Assembly (NCBI GenBank): GCA_032717465.1
Contig: CM064690.1
Location: 25,477,653 to 25,541,652, forward strand
Source of the DNA: Coenobita brevimanus
Lineage: Eukaryota > Arthropoda > Malacostraca > Decapoda > Coenobitidae
DNA: 64,000 bases
Reading direction: 5' to 3'
Shown here: positions 44,701-56,290 of the stretch, in pieces
Numbering within the stretch: position 1 is the first letter of the stretch
Layout of the letters: each line of letters begins with the position of its first letter
Translations under genes and position numbers: made by a program
The notes under the pieces: generated by a model
Told to the model about the DNA's origin: nothing
What the model saw: only the letters and a program-made list of their open reading frames with translations
Databases searched by the model: none

Positions 44701-45087
44701 TGAATTTAGGGTGCAAATTTCTGGGGCATCAAGTTTGTAATATTGTAAACAGCTTTATGATATTATTCACACTAATACATTTTACGATGTAATAATCTCG
44801 TAAAAGCCTGAGATTTTTGTAGTGGCACCTATCTTCCAGTAAATGCTAACCACTCTTTCTAAACAGTATTAATTTTTCTCTGTATTGATAAGCATCTGAT
44901 ATAGCATCCTCAGTAAGTCAATAGTGAAATGTAATATTATCACAAGCTGGTCCCGGTAGAGCTCTGGTAGTGGGATGTTTTGTGAATCAGGTTCCTGAAT
45001 AACAAACTTGGTCTTATGATTCAATTATTACGTTGCATTCAGTGTCAAGGCAATTTATATGCAGTAACTCCAGGGCTATACAAAGCC

Positions 45088-45325
45088 ATTCTGTCACTTT
45101 CTATTACCCTTCTTTCCTTTACATTAAGTGACAAGCTTAAACGTTTCTTGTAAGCCAGGAAACCATTTACAACGCTGGGTGGTAGCCATATAACCCAACC
45201 ATACATGTTCCCTGCGTGTGAACAAGTTCTTGACAGGGTGTTAGTGCCCCTCCCTGTGAAATAACCAACTGGAAGACAAATGACCACCCCTTACGGGATC
45301 ATGGTGTCTGACTATAGGTAGATGG
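45088..45325 (+). mobile_element. SINE type 1, 5'-truncated
   Basis: CTGTCACTTTCTATTACCCT, AAGTGACAAGCTTAAACG, hairpin remnants, CAACGCTGGGTGGTAGCC, GTTAGTGCCCCTCCCTGTGA and the tail (CCACCCCTTACGGGATCATG, GTCTGACTATAGGTAG) are in type 1 order. Confidence 0.8.
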
Positions 45326-46640
45326 ACTATGTACACCAAATATTAGTTGTGGTAAGAGCTGTCTCCCTATACTGAGAGAGTAATCAAATGTAATACAGTT
45401 CTTGTATAGTAACACGAAAGAGAGGAGGGTGAATACATATACTGTATATCAACCCTCCTGAGATATCACTCATTACAATTAGACTTGGGAATACTGACCC
45501 CCTCCTGCACAGATACTTGTTTTAGCTAGGTGTAGTCACTACCTAGCAACTACACCCATTCAAAACCTACACTAGTGCTTCAAAAACATCTGATCTTATC
45601 CTACACCCAGCACTAAATTTCATAAAGATATATTTGATACATTTTTTTGTCCTCCCCCCCTAAAACAGTCCCCATTCAGAAGGAACTATGCTATGAAAAT
45701 ATATGGAATTTTACAGTACAGGTCATCGGCTTCGAACACTTGCACTATTCGCAGTCCGCCGATGGCTGTGGCGATCAATCTTCTTCCCCCCCCCCCCTTT
45801 AATATACTTTATTTTTATTATTTCACACTATACATACCTACTACCTACTCTATACACAATAGGCCATTACAGCCATCCAAAAATTTCCAGCCGAAAAGGA
45901 ACCTTTAAAAACCATCACCAGACACTTACCCTTCAGAAACAACCCTACCCAGAGAAACATCAATACACATATTCTCTCTCTCTCCCTCTGTTTACTCTAA
46001 CTTGGTCTAAAAATGGCTTGTGCTCTCTCATGGATGCTGAGTTGTAAGAATACAGTACATAAGCACTAAAATGTTATGCTGGTTATGAAATGCTTTGCAA
46101 AGAAAGTATTCAACACCTACACTACCCACTGTGCTTCAAAAACATCTGTTCTCATCCTATACCCAACACTAAATTTTTCCCTACCCTCTTAAAACGGCCC
46201 CCAATCCAATGGAACTGTGCTGTGAAAAGCATATGGACTTTCATAGTACAGGTCACCGGCTCTGACCATCTGCAATATCAGTAGCCTAAGTGCAGTCCGC
46301 CAGTGGCTGTGACCGTCATCCACTTTTTTTTTTTTTAAACTTTATTTCTATTATTTCAGACAGTACATTGCTACTATCTAAATATACCTGGCCACTACAG
46401 CCACACAAGCCTTCAAAAACAAAAACCACCACAAGACACCCACCCTTCAGACACAACCATACCCAGAGAAACGCAATTACCCCTACACTCTCTCTCCCTC
46501 TTTAACTTGGTTTAAAAATGCTTCATGCTCTCTCATGAATGCTGAGTTGTAAGAATACGGTAAACATGCATTAAAATATCATGCCTGTCACGATGAAATG
46601 CTATGGAAAGAATGTAGGTCTGTAATATTTTGTTTCTGCC

Positions 46641-47565
46641 AGTGGGAAATGCTAAAAAAGGTGCGAAAACATGAAAATTCGTGACAAGTTAGAGTGAAAT
46701 GAGTATAACCAGACAACACAATCTTTCTCTACTTCAATGCCAACACAATAAACAACTCACAGACAATACTCTATGCCCACAGTGTAATGCCTCCTCCCAC
46801 ACCACACCACAACACACTCACCACACACACTACCACAAAGCACTCACCATATGTACCACAGTGTGATGCCACCTCCCACACCACAACACACATTTACCAC
46901 AGTGTAATGCCTCCTCCCACACCACACTACCACAACAGACAATCCTTCAATATATATATCTTTGGGGCTCCCAGGATTTCTGTAGTCAGTCAATTAGGAT
47001 TACAAGCCAAGATTTACTAACAGATAGCAATATTCTTCAAAAAAGCATAATCTTGATCTAATGGGCGTATCATCTATTGACAAAGGAATTTACCGGTATG
47101 TTTATCATGAGAATTAATTTGGCTGCTTGAACGAAAGGTGAGGGGAAAGACTGTCAAATACAAGTGATGGGAGGGTCAGAGGCCTGTAATGATTTTTAGC
47201 ACTATGACAACAGGGTCTCTCTCCCAATTTCTCTCTCTCTCTCTCTCTCTTCTGATAGAAATATCTGAAGTGGGGGCAAAGAACATAGAATGAACAAGCT
47301 TTAAAGTGGGAGAACTATCAGTACCATGCCTAGTGAAGTGGACTAATCATCATCATCATCATCTTCGTAACCAATTATTTTTCAATCATCATCGTAATCA
47401 ATTTTTTCAAGCAGTCATCCCCTATTTATTTTTATTTACATATGGATGAAATATAAAGGGCCCATACAACAAAGAGGAAACTCAACAGGGAGAGAAACTG
47501 GCCAACTGCAAGCCCAATGAAATGGTTCATACACTCATTCACTCACCATTCAAATCCCGAATCTT
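46641..47565. other. Intergenic DNA with C/A-rich repeats
   Basis: At 46725-46935 the phrase CACAGTGTAATGCCTCCTCC plus CACACCACA recurs about three times, with a relative at 43.1 kb. A (CT)n run is at 47237-47251 and (ATC)n at 47348-47362. No gene seen. Confidence 0.5.
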
Positions 47566-47900
47566 TTGCACACACACACAAACAAACACAAAATCATGGG
47601 GACATCACACATCCTTGCTCACTACAACATTGATATTAAGCCACTGTCATGTACAATACTTCACTCTCTCACTATCTCTCAGAATCAAAAGCCATCACAA
47701 CCTAATCCAAGACACCAGCACCGTCACACACACACACACACAAAATCATGGGGCATCACACATCCTTGCTCACAACAACATTGATATTAACCCACTGTCA
47801 TGTACAATACTTCACTCTCTCACTATCTCTCCAGAATCAAAAGCCACCAGAACCTAATCCAAGACACCAACACCGTCACACACACCCAAACGATACACAG
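47566..47900 (+). repeat. Tandem duplication, about 176 bp x 2
   Basis: AAAATCATGGGGACATCACA, CATCCTTGCTCACTACAAC, CACTGTCATGTACAATACTT and CTAATCCAAGACACCAGCAC appear twice in order. Each unit begins with a CACACA run. A diverged relative is at about 43355-43420. Confidence 0.85.
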
Positions 47901-48434
47901 ACAAAGCGCAACATAGTAGGAGAAATATCAACAGCATAGCCTAAGAATAAGCATAATGACAGTAATTTTTAAAATGAATAAACAACTGGCTGTGATGATG
48001 GAGAGTTTACAACTTAATACAATCTGCCTAACTTAATTTTGCATACTGCACAAAATAATCTGCTCAACACATAATATTGCTGATTTCCAAGATGCCATGA
48101 GTTAACAGACGATAGGGACCTGTCAGGCAAGTTTGTTCTTGCACATACTTAGGAAAATGTGGCAAATGACTGATATGAAACAGTATATCAAAATAGTTCA
48201 GTCCATTGGGGCACTGTTGCATCTTTCATTATAGTTATAAAATTTTAAACTGAAGATGGCATTACAAAGGCACATTTTCCCAGATTATTAAAAATAATAG
48301 AGAGATTAAGATAACATATTACAATTCAACATATACATAACTATAGTCAGTTTATTTTCATCTGACAAAACATGGCAACTTTCATAACTTCAGTACTAAA
48401 TCATTGGTGTATAAAATTCAATAGACCTTAGTGA

Positions 48435-48660
48435 TGAGGTAGGAATGAGTCTTCTTGGTTATTATTCAAATAAACTCTCCAGTCTGACTACACCTGGCCA
48501 TAATCCAAGCTAAGAGGTTATGAATTTCTGTGGCTATAAAATTTGATAAGTCTTAGTGATGTGATAGGGATGAGACTTCTTGGTTACTATTAATTTTAAC
48601 TCTCCAGTCTTGACTACACTTGGTCATAATCCAAGCTAGAAGTTATGAATTTCTGTCAGG
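48435..48660 (+). repeat. Tandem duplication, about 120 bp x 2
   Basis: GATAGGGATGAGACTTCTTG, ACTCTCCAGTCTTGACTACA, CATAATCCAAGCTA and GTTATGAATTTCTGT recur in both units. The first part resembles the CTCCTTGGTTACTAGT minisatellite at 24.4 kb. Confidence 0.8.
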
Positions 48661-48984
48661 TGAAAGCAAACTGACTATACAATAAATCAACAGAAATAAA
48701 CACCCACCAAAAAAACACACCCACATCAATATAAAAATATAGTCAGCCACAGGAAAAAATAAATAAAAATAAAAACATAAACCGTATTAACAACAAATGT
48801 TTGTATATATGCAGGGAAAAATCTCAACTCATTAATCTCTGACCTAAATGAAGGGAATCAACTCGGGATGTTTAATGAATGGAATCAACTCAAGATGTTC
48901 ATTAATCTTTAACATAAATGAACATTAATTAACTAAGACTGCTTGTTAGTTTTAAATTCTCAGTGCTATTTACGGCACCACATT

Positions 48985-49245
48985 TTCTTTTTAATGCAGA
49001 GATGAAAAAAATATAGGCTGCAAGAAATAACACACAAAAGAGAGCTAATGTCAAGATCCGTTAATTCTGAAATTCCTGCCCACATTGTGTTTAAAAGACT
49101 GGAGGTCATAGGCAGAGGGAAATACAGCCTGAGGATGAGTTTCATAACTGACCTGTTACCAATTAAAATCAAACAAAGAAGGACAAGAGTACATATTTTT
49201 TCCTGTGGCAGACTGTGCAGTACACCACTATGACATGGCAATAAT
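48985..49245 (-). mobile_element. LINE B 3' fragment, diverged
   Basis: TTTAATGCAGAGATGAA, CAAAAGAGAGCTAATGTCAA, GATCCGTTAATTCTG, CACATTGTGTTTAAAAGACT and GGAGGTCATAGGCAGAGGGA align with the 3' UTR and C-terminal coding end of LINE B at 16.05-16.30 kb. Confidence 0.75.
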
Positions 49246-50185
49246 AATAATGCAAAAATAACAAGAAAATGGGCATGAAAATCGGCATACAAATATAACA
49301 ACCAACATCAATATTTCAAGAAGGATAATATATGCAAAACACCTATTTTTATTGTTTGGTAAAAAAGCACTATGGCTTTTTGCAAAGTCCTTTTATCTGC
49401 CACATTTGTTTATGATATTTTGGGCTGATAATACCTGCTGTTGTGGTGGTCCTAGGCCTATTTTAACTACAAAGAATCAAAGTCATGCTGGAGAAACAAT
49501 ATACTGGAATTTATTCAAGGAAAAAAGGCAATATGAGCTTTTGACTGAGAGTTAAACTCCAAAATTCTTACAACAAAGATTATCCTCTAATAATCTTTTT
49601 CAGATGTGTGTGAATCTTTCAGCAGTCTACTTTGGAAAATGACATGCATACAACCTTAGTAAAATTTCTCAGCTCATTTAGCTATATCTTATTTAAGAAG
49701 CTAGATGATCAGCACACACAGAGAAGCTAAAAACAACTGACATTGTTTTACTTAGTCAGGGAGCAAACACTGTATTGGCAAAAATGTCGACACTGAGGCA
49801 CTATTGGTTCAGAGAAGTGGTTTGGTTACAGCACTACTACAGAGAATACAGGACCACAGCAACAACAGCCCACAATTTACTAAACCATAATACAGGGCTA
49901 CCCACATACACCTGATGGTGTCGGCTCAGTCTGCATGTATGATGGTTGCATGTATTTTGACGACTTTGTTCATTTATACTGTTTAACTAGGGACTAAATT
50001 ACCATCTTTCCTTTGTAAATGCTAGCTGAAACAAGACTAACATGGTGCTAGTCACCATAGGAAATGAATCTGCTAAGGACAAAAATCTCATGCCTCTGTG
50101 TCATACTTTGAGTGTCATGTTTCTGTCTGTCATATCTGAGTGTGTCATGTCTCCTTGTGTCATGTTTCCGCATGTCATGTCACTG
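49246..50185. other. Intergenic DNA without recognised gene
   Basis: AT-rich; a cluster of TGTCATGT phrases at 50110-50180 is the only visible repeat. Confidence 0.45.
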
Positions 50186-50189
50186 TGGT

Positions 50190-51175
50190 AGTTCAACTTG
50201 TACATGGATGGAGCTAAAAGAGAGAGAACAGGCAAAAATGTGAACATATTGGAGTGTCTAATGAGAGAGGGTAAGGTGTGGAAACTTCCTGAACAGTTGC
50301 TTGCTGATGATACTGTATTGTGAGGAATGTCAACTGCATCACTTAGTAAATAAGTCTGGGGGTGCATGTAGGCAATGGAATCTAAGAGAGAATGTATATA
50401 TAAGTCAAGTTATGATCTTTGAGGGAAAAGAGGTCACAGCACATACAGTGAGACTGGATGGTGAGGAAACAGAGAATGAGAGTGCATCCAAGTACTTGAG
50501 TGTGATGAGTAAGGATGGAAAGAAGTGCTTGAATGGGTATAGCAAAGTATAAAGGTTGCTGGGTCATTGAAAGTCGTGACAAGGAGCAGGGAAGTGAAGT
50601 GAGAAGTGTGAAAACACAAAAATGAGGAATTACATTGTTAAGAAAAATACTTTGTGATGGTTTGGTCATGTACAGAGGATGGACAACGAGAGACTGACTA
50701 CAAGTGTGAGTGAGTGAGGTGGAGCAGACCAACGATGAGATGGATGGATGAAGTGGAGAGAGATATGAGGGAGGGGGGTGGAAGTGAGCATGGAAATGAA
50801 ACTTGGATCCTGTTGGAAGGACACACGTCAAGAGTGAGAGCAGTGGAAATGAAGTGAGGAGTGTGTGGAGTTTCATGGACAGACAGATATACAAATGAAG
50901 AAGTAAAGATGCATTGTGGTCCTATTAAGATAAAAACTTTGAGATAGTTTGGCCATGTAGAGGATGGAGAATGAAAAACTCACTAGAAGAAGGTATGTGT
51001 ATGACGTGGAGGGGGAGGGGAGGGAGACCATGGCTGAGATGGAAGAATGAAGTGGAGATGCGAGGGAGGGGGTGTGAGTTGGAGAAAGGGCAGTCAAATG
51101 GCAGATGACAGTGCAACATGGAGTTAATTTGTTTGTGGCTCCCCCTTATGGGATTGAGATGTCTGGCAGCAGAAA
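50190..51175 (+). mobile_element. LINE A copy, old, internally rearranged
   Basis: Diverged match to the 3' half of LINE A, from the segment before FADD (TTGTACATGGATGGAGC) through CAGTTGCTTGCTGATGATAC (C box) and AGTGAGACTGGATGGTGAGG to the tail (TTTGTTTGTGGCTCCCCCTT, GGGATTGAGATGTCTGGC). Many indels and stops are present. The WFGHV-coding segment occurs twice (about 50655-50770 and 50930-51060), so the copy carries an internal duplication. Clearly older than copies 1 and 2. Confidence 0.75.
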
Positions 51176-51269
51176 GATGAAAATCACAGGAGAGTAAAAA
51201 TTTCTGCTTATGAAAATGAGTGAACTGTAAGTAATTACTGAAGCAAATGAAAGGGGGGATATTTTAATT

Positions 51270-51270
<1 letters not shown>

Positions 51271-51307
<37 letters not shown>
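51271..51307. repeat. Poly-A tract
   Basis: About 37 adenines. Confidence 0.9.
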
Positions 51308-51311
<4 letters not shown>

Positions 51312-51615
51312 AACAATCACTATAAAGTAAGGGTTACGGGAAACAGAAACGATGCAGGGTAGAGATGGTAATGCTGACTGAGACTTCACCATATAAATCA
51401 CCATAAATATAATAATCATCATTCATTATTATTACAATCACCATTGCATTCATCATCATCATCACCCTAGCCTCTTCTTCCCACGTAAGGATGGGGTAAG
51501 GTGTGGTTCAAAAAGCAAGGACAAAACACATGTGATCAGACGTTATATATGAACCACCCTGTATTTTTTAGCATCTGTGGCATATAACCAGGACTTTCTG
51601 CATGTTTGTGATGTA

Positions 51616-51940
51616 CAGGCATGTGCAAAAGTATGCCGACAATACTCCGCCAGCACTAACTTGTATTTAATATTTATCACTCCTCCCTGGATGACCAGAG
51701 AGTAACATTCCTTTTCTTGCTTGTTTTACTGATGCTTGGAACAGACACCATCATATGGTAATGATCAGATACTGAAGCTTTCAGGTTATACTAACAGCCT
51801 TCAGTTCCTTTACAATCCCCCTAAAGGAGAATGGTGGACTATGAAACAATGCAGTCCTTACCACAAAAAATATTTCAAACAACACCTTCCATTCCTACAG
51901 CTGGCAGGGAAGTGCCTACATACTTTTGCTCAAGCTCAGG
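51616..51940. mobile_element. Tc1/mariner-like MITE, about 325 bp
   Basis: The left end TA-CAGGCATGTGCAAAAGTATG and the complement of the right end CTGAGCTTGAGCAAAAGTATG are imperfect inverted repeats sharing the typical Tc1-like GCAAAAGTATG core. A TA is adjacent at both sides (51614-51615; about 51942). No transposase. Confidence 0.6.
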
Positions 51941-52821
51941 ATAGAAGTCTTGCTTAACATTTCATAGCCAATGGCTGTGTACAGCTGGCCAGTTGTCTAT
52001 AACCTTAGTCACTTTACTCGAAACTGGTGAAGAAGTCTTCTTTCACAGCTGACAGCAGGATGTAATGAAACAGGTTGATATGACTAGTAATCAAAGTGGA
52101 CCTCTCATTACCACGGTGAGTAACAAGCCAAGTGGCTTCTTGCTACCCAGGACAGAAGTTACTACACTTGATGGTAAAATACAACTAGACTGTCACATGG
52201 TGGTGTAAGGAGTTATGGCACTCCCATATGGTATTACATCAATCAGTAGCTAGTCCCAGGTCTCTTGCAAAAGGGGAAACAAAAAACTGGTGAATGAATG
52301 GGTGGCTGTGAATGTGTGGTCCAGCACCTTGTAGATGTGAACACAGGTGTGCAACATCCGGCTTGCAATATCCACTTAAGAGCATATGCCCAATCCTTGA
52401 AGCATTACCTGGGCCGTAAAAAATAAAAAACAAAAGAACCGTGAACACAACCCGCTCATAGAGCATTCCGCCCCCTTACTGTACGGCCACAACGTGGTCC
52501 TTGCAAGCAAGGGCTGCGTGCATGTTTACTTACATAATCATCCACCTGTGTGCCACTTATCCTTCCAACACATGCAACGAAGACCCCTTCTCTCTGAGCT
52601 CCGAAAGCCCCCACATACCGATGTTGGAACCGATATATATCATGGCACACAATGGTGGGTTGTGTGTGCTGTAAAAGTGAGGTACCCAACCACCCAGTTA
52701 TTCCCCAATCCCCCAAAACCCCACTAGTAGCAAAGGGACTTGGGGCCATGCTACACGACAGTTAAATGGCAACTAATTTGGCAAGAAATATTTAAAGTTT
52801 CTTTCAATGAAGACATTTCGT
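51941..52821. other. Intergenic DNA including a GC-richer island
   Basis: At 52440-52760 the sequence is richer in GC, with several CpG. It carries a 97-codon minus-strand frame (52456-52749) without a recognisable domain. A decayed SINE hairpin (GTAACAAGCCAAGTGGCTTC) may lie at 52123-52150. It could be an upstream or promoter region, but there is no direct evidence. Confidence 0.35.
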
Positions 52822-53027
52822 TCATTTACTGCCAGTGCAAAACTTTAATCTCCTCAGTCTGATTTGGTGCTTATTTTTCTTATTTGCATACCAGTACTTA
52901 TCATTGTAATTTCCACACAGGGAATCGATAGGGCCAAGGTTCGTACACAACGAGCAACAATGACACTGCAGGGCTGATTGATGTGAGTGATTGAAACGGA
53001 AACCATTGCAACAATATACACCAGTAC
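52822..53027 (-). CDS. Candidate 3'-terminal exon, Cys-rich, Kazal-like spacing
   Basis: On the minus strand a good splice acceptor (pyrimidine-rich CAGTTGTTTCAG) ends at 53028. The following 206 bases stay open to a stop at 52822. The peptide begins GTGVYCCNGF and contains CHCCSLCTNLG, SLCGNYNDKYWYAN and LRRLKFCTG. The pattern C-x7-CG-x-n-C with an N/D-K-Y segment resembles a Kazal-type inhibitor domain (C-x6/7-VCG...TY.N...C) but is lengthened and lacks several consensus residues. No upstream exon is evident within reach and no AATAAA follows closely, so this could be chance. Function, if real, would be a secreted or extracellular domain; that is inference only. Confidence 0.25.
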
Positions 53028-53665
53028 CTGAAACAACTGGCCAAACCACAGGCTATAAAAATCTGTCCCCTGTGCATCAGTTACAATACAAACATCATAA
53101 TCAGTCAATAATCATATGCATAATTCACTTGGATGTCTTTTTAGGAGGCCTAAGAGGCTTGCTAAGAAATCATGTTAGGAAATCACCCCAGCCACAAAGA
53201 AGACAAGCCACTTTCACTGAACAAACACCAGACATTGTTCAACTGAGAGAAACACTGTACTAGCATCCAAAGGCATCAAAAATAACATGAGGAACCTTTC
53301 TATCACAAAATTCTTGCAGTATACCTATCTAGCAAACACTTACTGCAATCTCCCTACAATCTATGTGTATCTGTGCAATGTTTATCTATCTGTATACTTG
53401 TCTATCTACATATGAACTTTGCTGACCTGAGGCAATAGCTTAGCAGTGAGAAATGCTAATCATGAAGAAGTGCAATGGAAAGGTTTCAAAACTATCTGCT
53501 ACCGGTATACCTGGGGAATTTACTTTCTGTGCTCTTGTTACTCTAACCTGGCATAAAATAAGCGTCTCACCAACAGGTTATCAAGTAGAATGCTAGTCAT
53601 GAAGAAGGGCAATGGGCTGGATGTAGACCTGTAGTACTGTGTTATTCTACCACTGAGCTACATGA
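53028..53665 (-). repeat. Intergenic DNA with a possible tRNA-derived SINE head
   Basis: At 53585-53665, the minus strand reads GTAGCTCAGTGGTAGAATAA (A-box-like) followed by AGGTCTACATCCAGCCC (B-box-like). Related, more decayed phrases occur at 53440-53470 and 46580-46630. No acceptor stem can be formed, so a SINE remnant is more likely than a tRNA. Confidence 0.4.
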
Positions 53666-54430
53666 ATAAAGCTGGTGAATGGACAAATCCTGGGGAAGTT
53701 AAGGTGCAACAGCTAGGATAATTGAGCACAGACTAATACAAGTCAAAAATAAAGATCATTATTATCCTTAGACCCCCAAGCATCACTCTCAGATGAATAA
53801 AACAATCATGTGTTAGTTTGAATAAAGACAGTTGCTCTCCCACTTATGAACATCTGAGCTAAGAACTATTGTTGTTGAGATTAATGACTTACCAGATTAA
53901 GACCTCATTAGGCTTTGTGGTTGCCAGCCTGATAGTACAAGGGATTGATTTCCAGCACTGCATCATCCTATCATCATCACTGTTGTCGCCGTCCTAGTTG
54001 TTGCTTAGCAAGTAAAATCAGTATACACCTATATTAAGTTAACTGGCCACGTATACCCTAGTGGTGGAATGGTCTAATTATGGACCCTAGCACTGCCACT
54101 GATCATAATTATCATCACCATTAGGCATTAACATTCTCGTCATCAGTCCTAACTCCTTTTCCCACCCAACGATGGGGTGAGGAATTCTCTACTAAAATTT
54201 CGTAAGTAGGGGAGCAACTGTTATATTCTGTCCATCTCAACTTGGCTTAAAAGTGATCTGGAAGGGACGCAGAGCCACAGTATTGCTATCCCTGTCTTAC
54301 TCTCCTTTGGGGATTACACTGCCAAAGGCCAAATTCTCCGCCAAGTCAAGGTGAATGAACTAAAAAATTTCTGACTCACATTTCAGAAGGATGGAAGTAG
54401 CTGTAGCTGTAGCTAAAGTAGTAGCAGAAG
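53666..54430. other. Intergenic DNA, nothing firm recognised
   Basis: Unique-looking except for the short phrase CCCACCCAACGATGGGGTGA at 54162-54181, which recurs elsewhere in the window. Confidence 0.45.
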
Positions 54431-54800
54431 GGGGAGGTGGTGGCTGAATCAGTAGAAAGGTGGCCTGCAGTCCTAATGGACTCAGGATCAAATCTCGGCT
54501 GGGGCAGGGAACAGCTTAAAGATTTGAATTTCCTAAAAAGCAGACTTTCCTGATCTACCAGATGACCAGCTGACATGTCATAAAAATACCCCTGCTAATA
54601 CCAGTACACCAGTCCTGTATAAGACAGCCCTACCATGTATTCAATATGGATGGTGGGTGTTAGTGCCGAAGTGGTGAAATGTGGAGGTGTAGGAGGACTA
54701 CTGAGCCTTGGGATAGGCCACTGCCCCCAAGAAATAGCCCCTGAAGCCTTTGCCCAGAGCCGGACACACACACACACAAAAGGATAGGCTTTCAAGACCA
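54431..54800 (+). mobile_element. Possible tRNA-derived SINE
   Basis: GGTGGCTGAATCAGTAGA (A-box-like) at about 54438 and CAGGATCAAATCTCGGCTGG (B-box-like) at about 54483 are spaced as in a tRNA. The region downstream ends in a (CA)n run at 54766-54777. No second copy is seen in this window, so support is weak. Confidence 0.35.
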
Positions 54801-54894
54801 ACGGTCTAGGGTAACCTCTTTAGGTCAGTCAGTGATATCTGCCCAGAGATTAGAGGCCACTAGTGATGACAGAAATCTCTTGAGTCAGCACCAC

Positions 54895-55400
54895 CAGCTC
54901 CAGCATCAACTTCAGCATGGCAGACCCACCAACATCAACTCCAGCATGGCAGCCCCACCAGCATCAACTCCAGCATGGCAGCCCCACCAGCATCAACTCC
55001 AGCATGGCAGCCCCACCAGCATCAACTCCAGCATGGCAGCCCCACCAACATCAACTCTATCATGGCAGCCCCACCAACATTAACTCCAGCATGGCAGCCC
55101 CACCAACATTAACTCCAGCATGGCAGCCCCACCAACATCAACTCCAGCATGGCAGCCTCACCAACATCAACTCCATCATGGCAGCCCCACCAACATCAAC
55201 TCCAGCATGGCAGCCCCACCAACATCAACTCCAGCATGACAGCCCCACCAACATCAACTCCAGCATGGCAGCCCCACCAACTTCAACTCCAGCATGACAG
55301 CCCCACCAACTTCAACTCCAGCATGGCAGCCCCAGCAGCATCAACTCCAGCATGGCAGCCTCACCAGCACCACCTCCAGCATGGCAGAACCAACTCCAGC
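54895..55400 (+). repeat. 29-bp minisatellite x 17
   Basis: The unit CAACATCAACTCCAGCATGG plus CAGCCCCAC repeats about 17 times with few variants (CAGCATCAAC, TATCATGG, CATGACAG). As 29 is not a multiple of three, the encoded repeat is 29 residues over three units. All plus frames lack stops, giving Gln/His/Pro/Ser-rich open frames of 83-126 codons that I do not call genes. Confidence 0.9.
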
Positions 55401-55511
55401 ACGGCACCATCAACACAGCAGCAGCAAGATCAGCAGCATGAGTACATATCACAGGCAGCCCCTGAAAACATGGCAAGTTTTTAGTATATAATCTCAGGCA
55501 TGTTGATAATT

Positions 55512-55876
55512 AGTGGTAGGTGGTGGCGACCATCATCCACTCACTTGATGTAGTGCTGCCTACTTCTTCCTTAGCCTTTATTATAATTTTTCTGTGCCTG
55601 CCCTCCTCTCTTCCTATTTCTCACATCTTTCCTGTCACTACTTATTGCTCTTCTTTCCATTACAGGTGGCTTTACATTGAGTGACAAGCCAAATGGTTTT
55701 CTGTAAGCCAAGAAACCATTTACAACGCTGGGTGGTAACCATATAACCAAACCATACATGCTCCCTACGTGTCAAGTGGGTTGGTGGAGGGTTAGTGCCC
55801 CTCCCTGTAAAACAAATAACTCAGAGTCAAATGGCCACCCCGTACGGGATTATGGCGTCTGGTAATAGATAAATAG
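55512..55876 (+). mobile_element. Full-length SINE type 1 (365 bp) with target-site duplication
   Basis: ATGTTGATAATT stands at 55500-55511 and 55877-55888. The order matches the copy at 32231-32601: TAGGTGGTGGCGACCATCAT, TGCCTACTTCTTCCTTAGCC, the hairpin AAATGGTTTTCTG...AAGAAACCATTT, ACGCTGGGTGGTAACCATAT, TACGTGTCAAGTGGGTTGG, then tail CCACCCCGTACGGGATTATG, GCGTCTGGTAATAGATAAAT. Confidence 0.9.
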
Positions 55877-56014
55877 ATGTTGATAATTGAACCCTTTTGT
55901 CTATGGAGGAGTTCAATACAGACTTACACCTGTAGTACTGGTGCTGGAGTGGCAATAATAAGATGGGGGGGGAGGGGGACTGCCTGATTAAATTTACAAT
56001 TCTCAATCCCATCC

Positions 56015-56105
56015 CTATCTTTCAAAAGAGAATGGTGGAAAACAGAAGGTTAACTCAGCTTGCAGTCCCCTGGGTTCATGTTCTGATGTGCCTGGGGTTC
56101 CACCT
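56015..56105 (-). repeat. Double-hairpin repeat family, copy 9
   Basis: Reverse orientation: AAAAGAGAATGGTGGAAAAC, CTTGCAGTCCCCTGGGTTCA and GATGTGCCTGGGG. Confidence 0.5.
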
Positions 56106-56194
56106 ACTAGTACACATGACCTATAATGAACAAATCCATTTTACATCATCTGTCTGGCTCACTTCCCTAGTTATAGTCCCTCAAGTACTTCCTT

Positions 56195-56290
56195 ATTCCC
56201 AGAAAGGAAGATGGTGGACTGCAGCAGATGGGTAACTTTTTGCCTGCAGTCCACAGAGTTTCTATTTCAGAAGAGCCTGGGGCTACAACA
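56195..56290 (-). repeat. Double-hairpin repeat family, copy 10
   Basis: Reverse orientation with well-preserved arms: GATGGTGGACTGCAGCAG and TTGCCTGCAGTCCACAGAGT, then AGAAGAGCCTGGGGCTACA. Confidence 0.6.

Larger units (their letters stand above)
41840..46640 (+). repeat. Degenerate long repeat domain (at least seven related units)
   Basis: A composite motif recurs near 41853, 42115, 42405, 42848, 44470, 45680 and 46208: GGAACTGTGTTGTGAAAAGC, then CATATG and TCATAGTACAGG, then CCGGCTCCAACCATCTGC, ATGGCTGTGACCGTCATC and a run of C or T. It is followed by CACTACCTAGCCACTACAGC and CATTCAAAACCTACAC. The last two units also share AATGCTGAGTTGTAAGAATA about 340 bp downstream and are spaced about 528 bp. 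Other units are shorter or interrupted by a SINE, a minisatellite and a LINE fragment. Confidence 0.65.

Noticed and set aside
52456..52749. 97-codon minus-strand protein in a GC-richer island
   Set aside because: No recognisable domain, no splice sites or homologous copy; left as unassigned.
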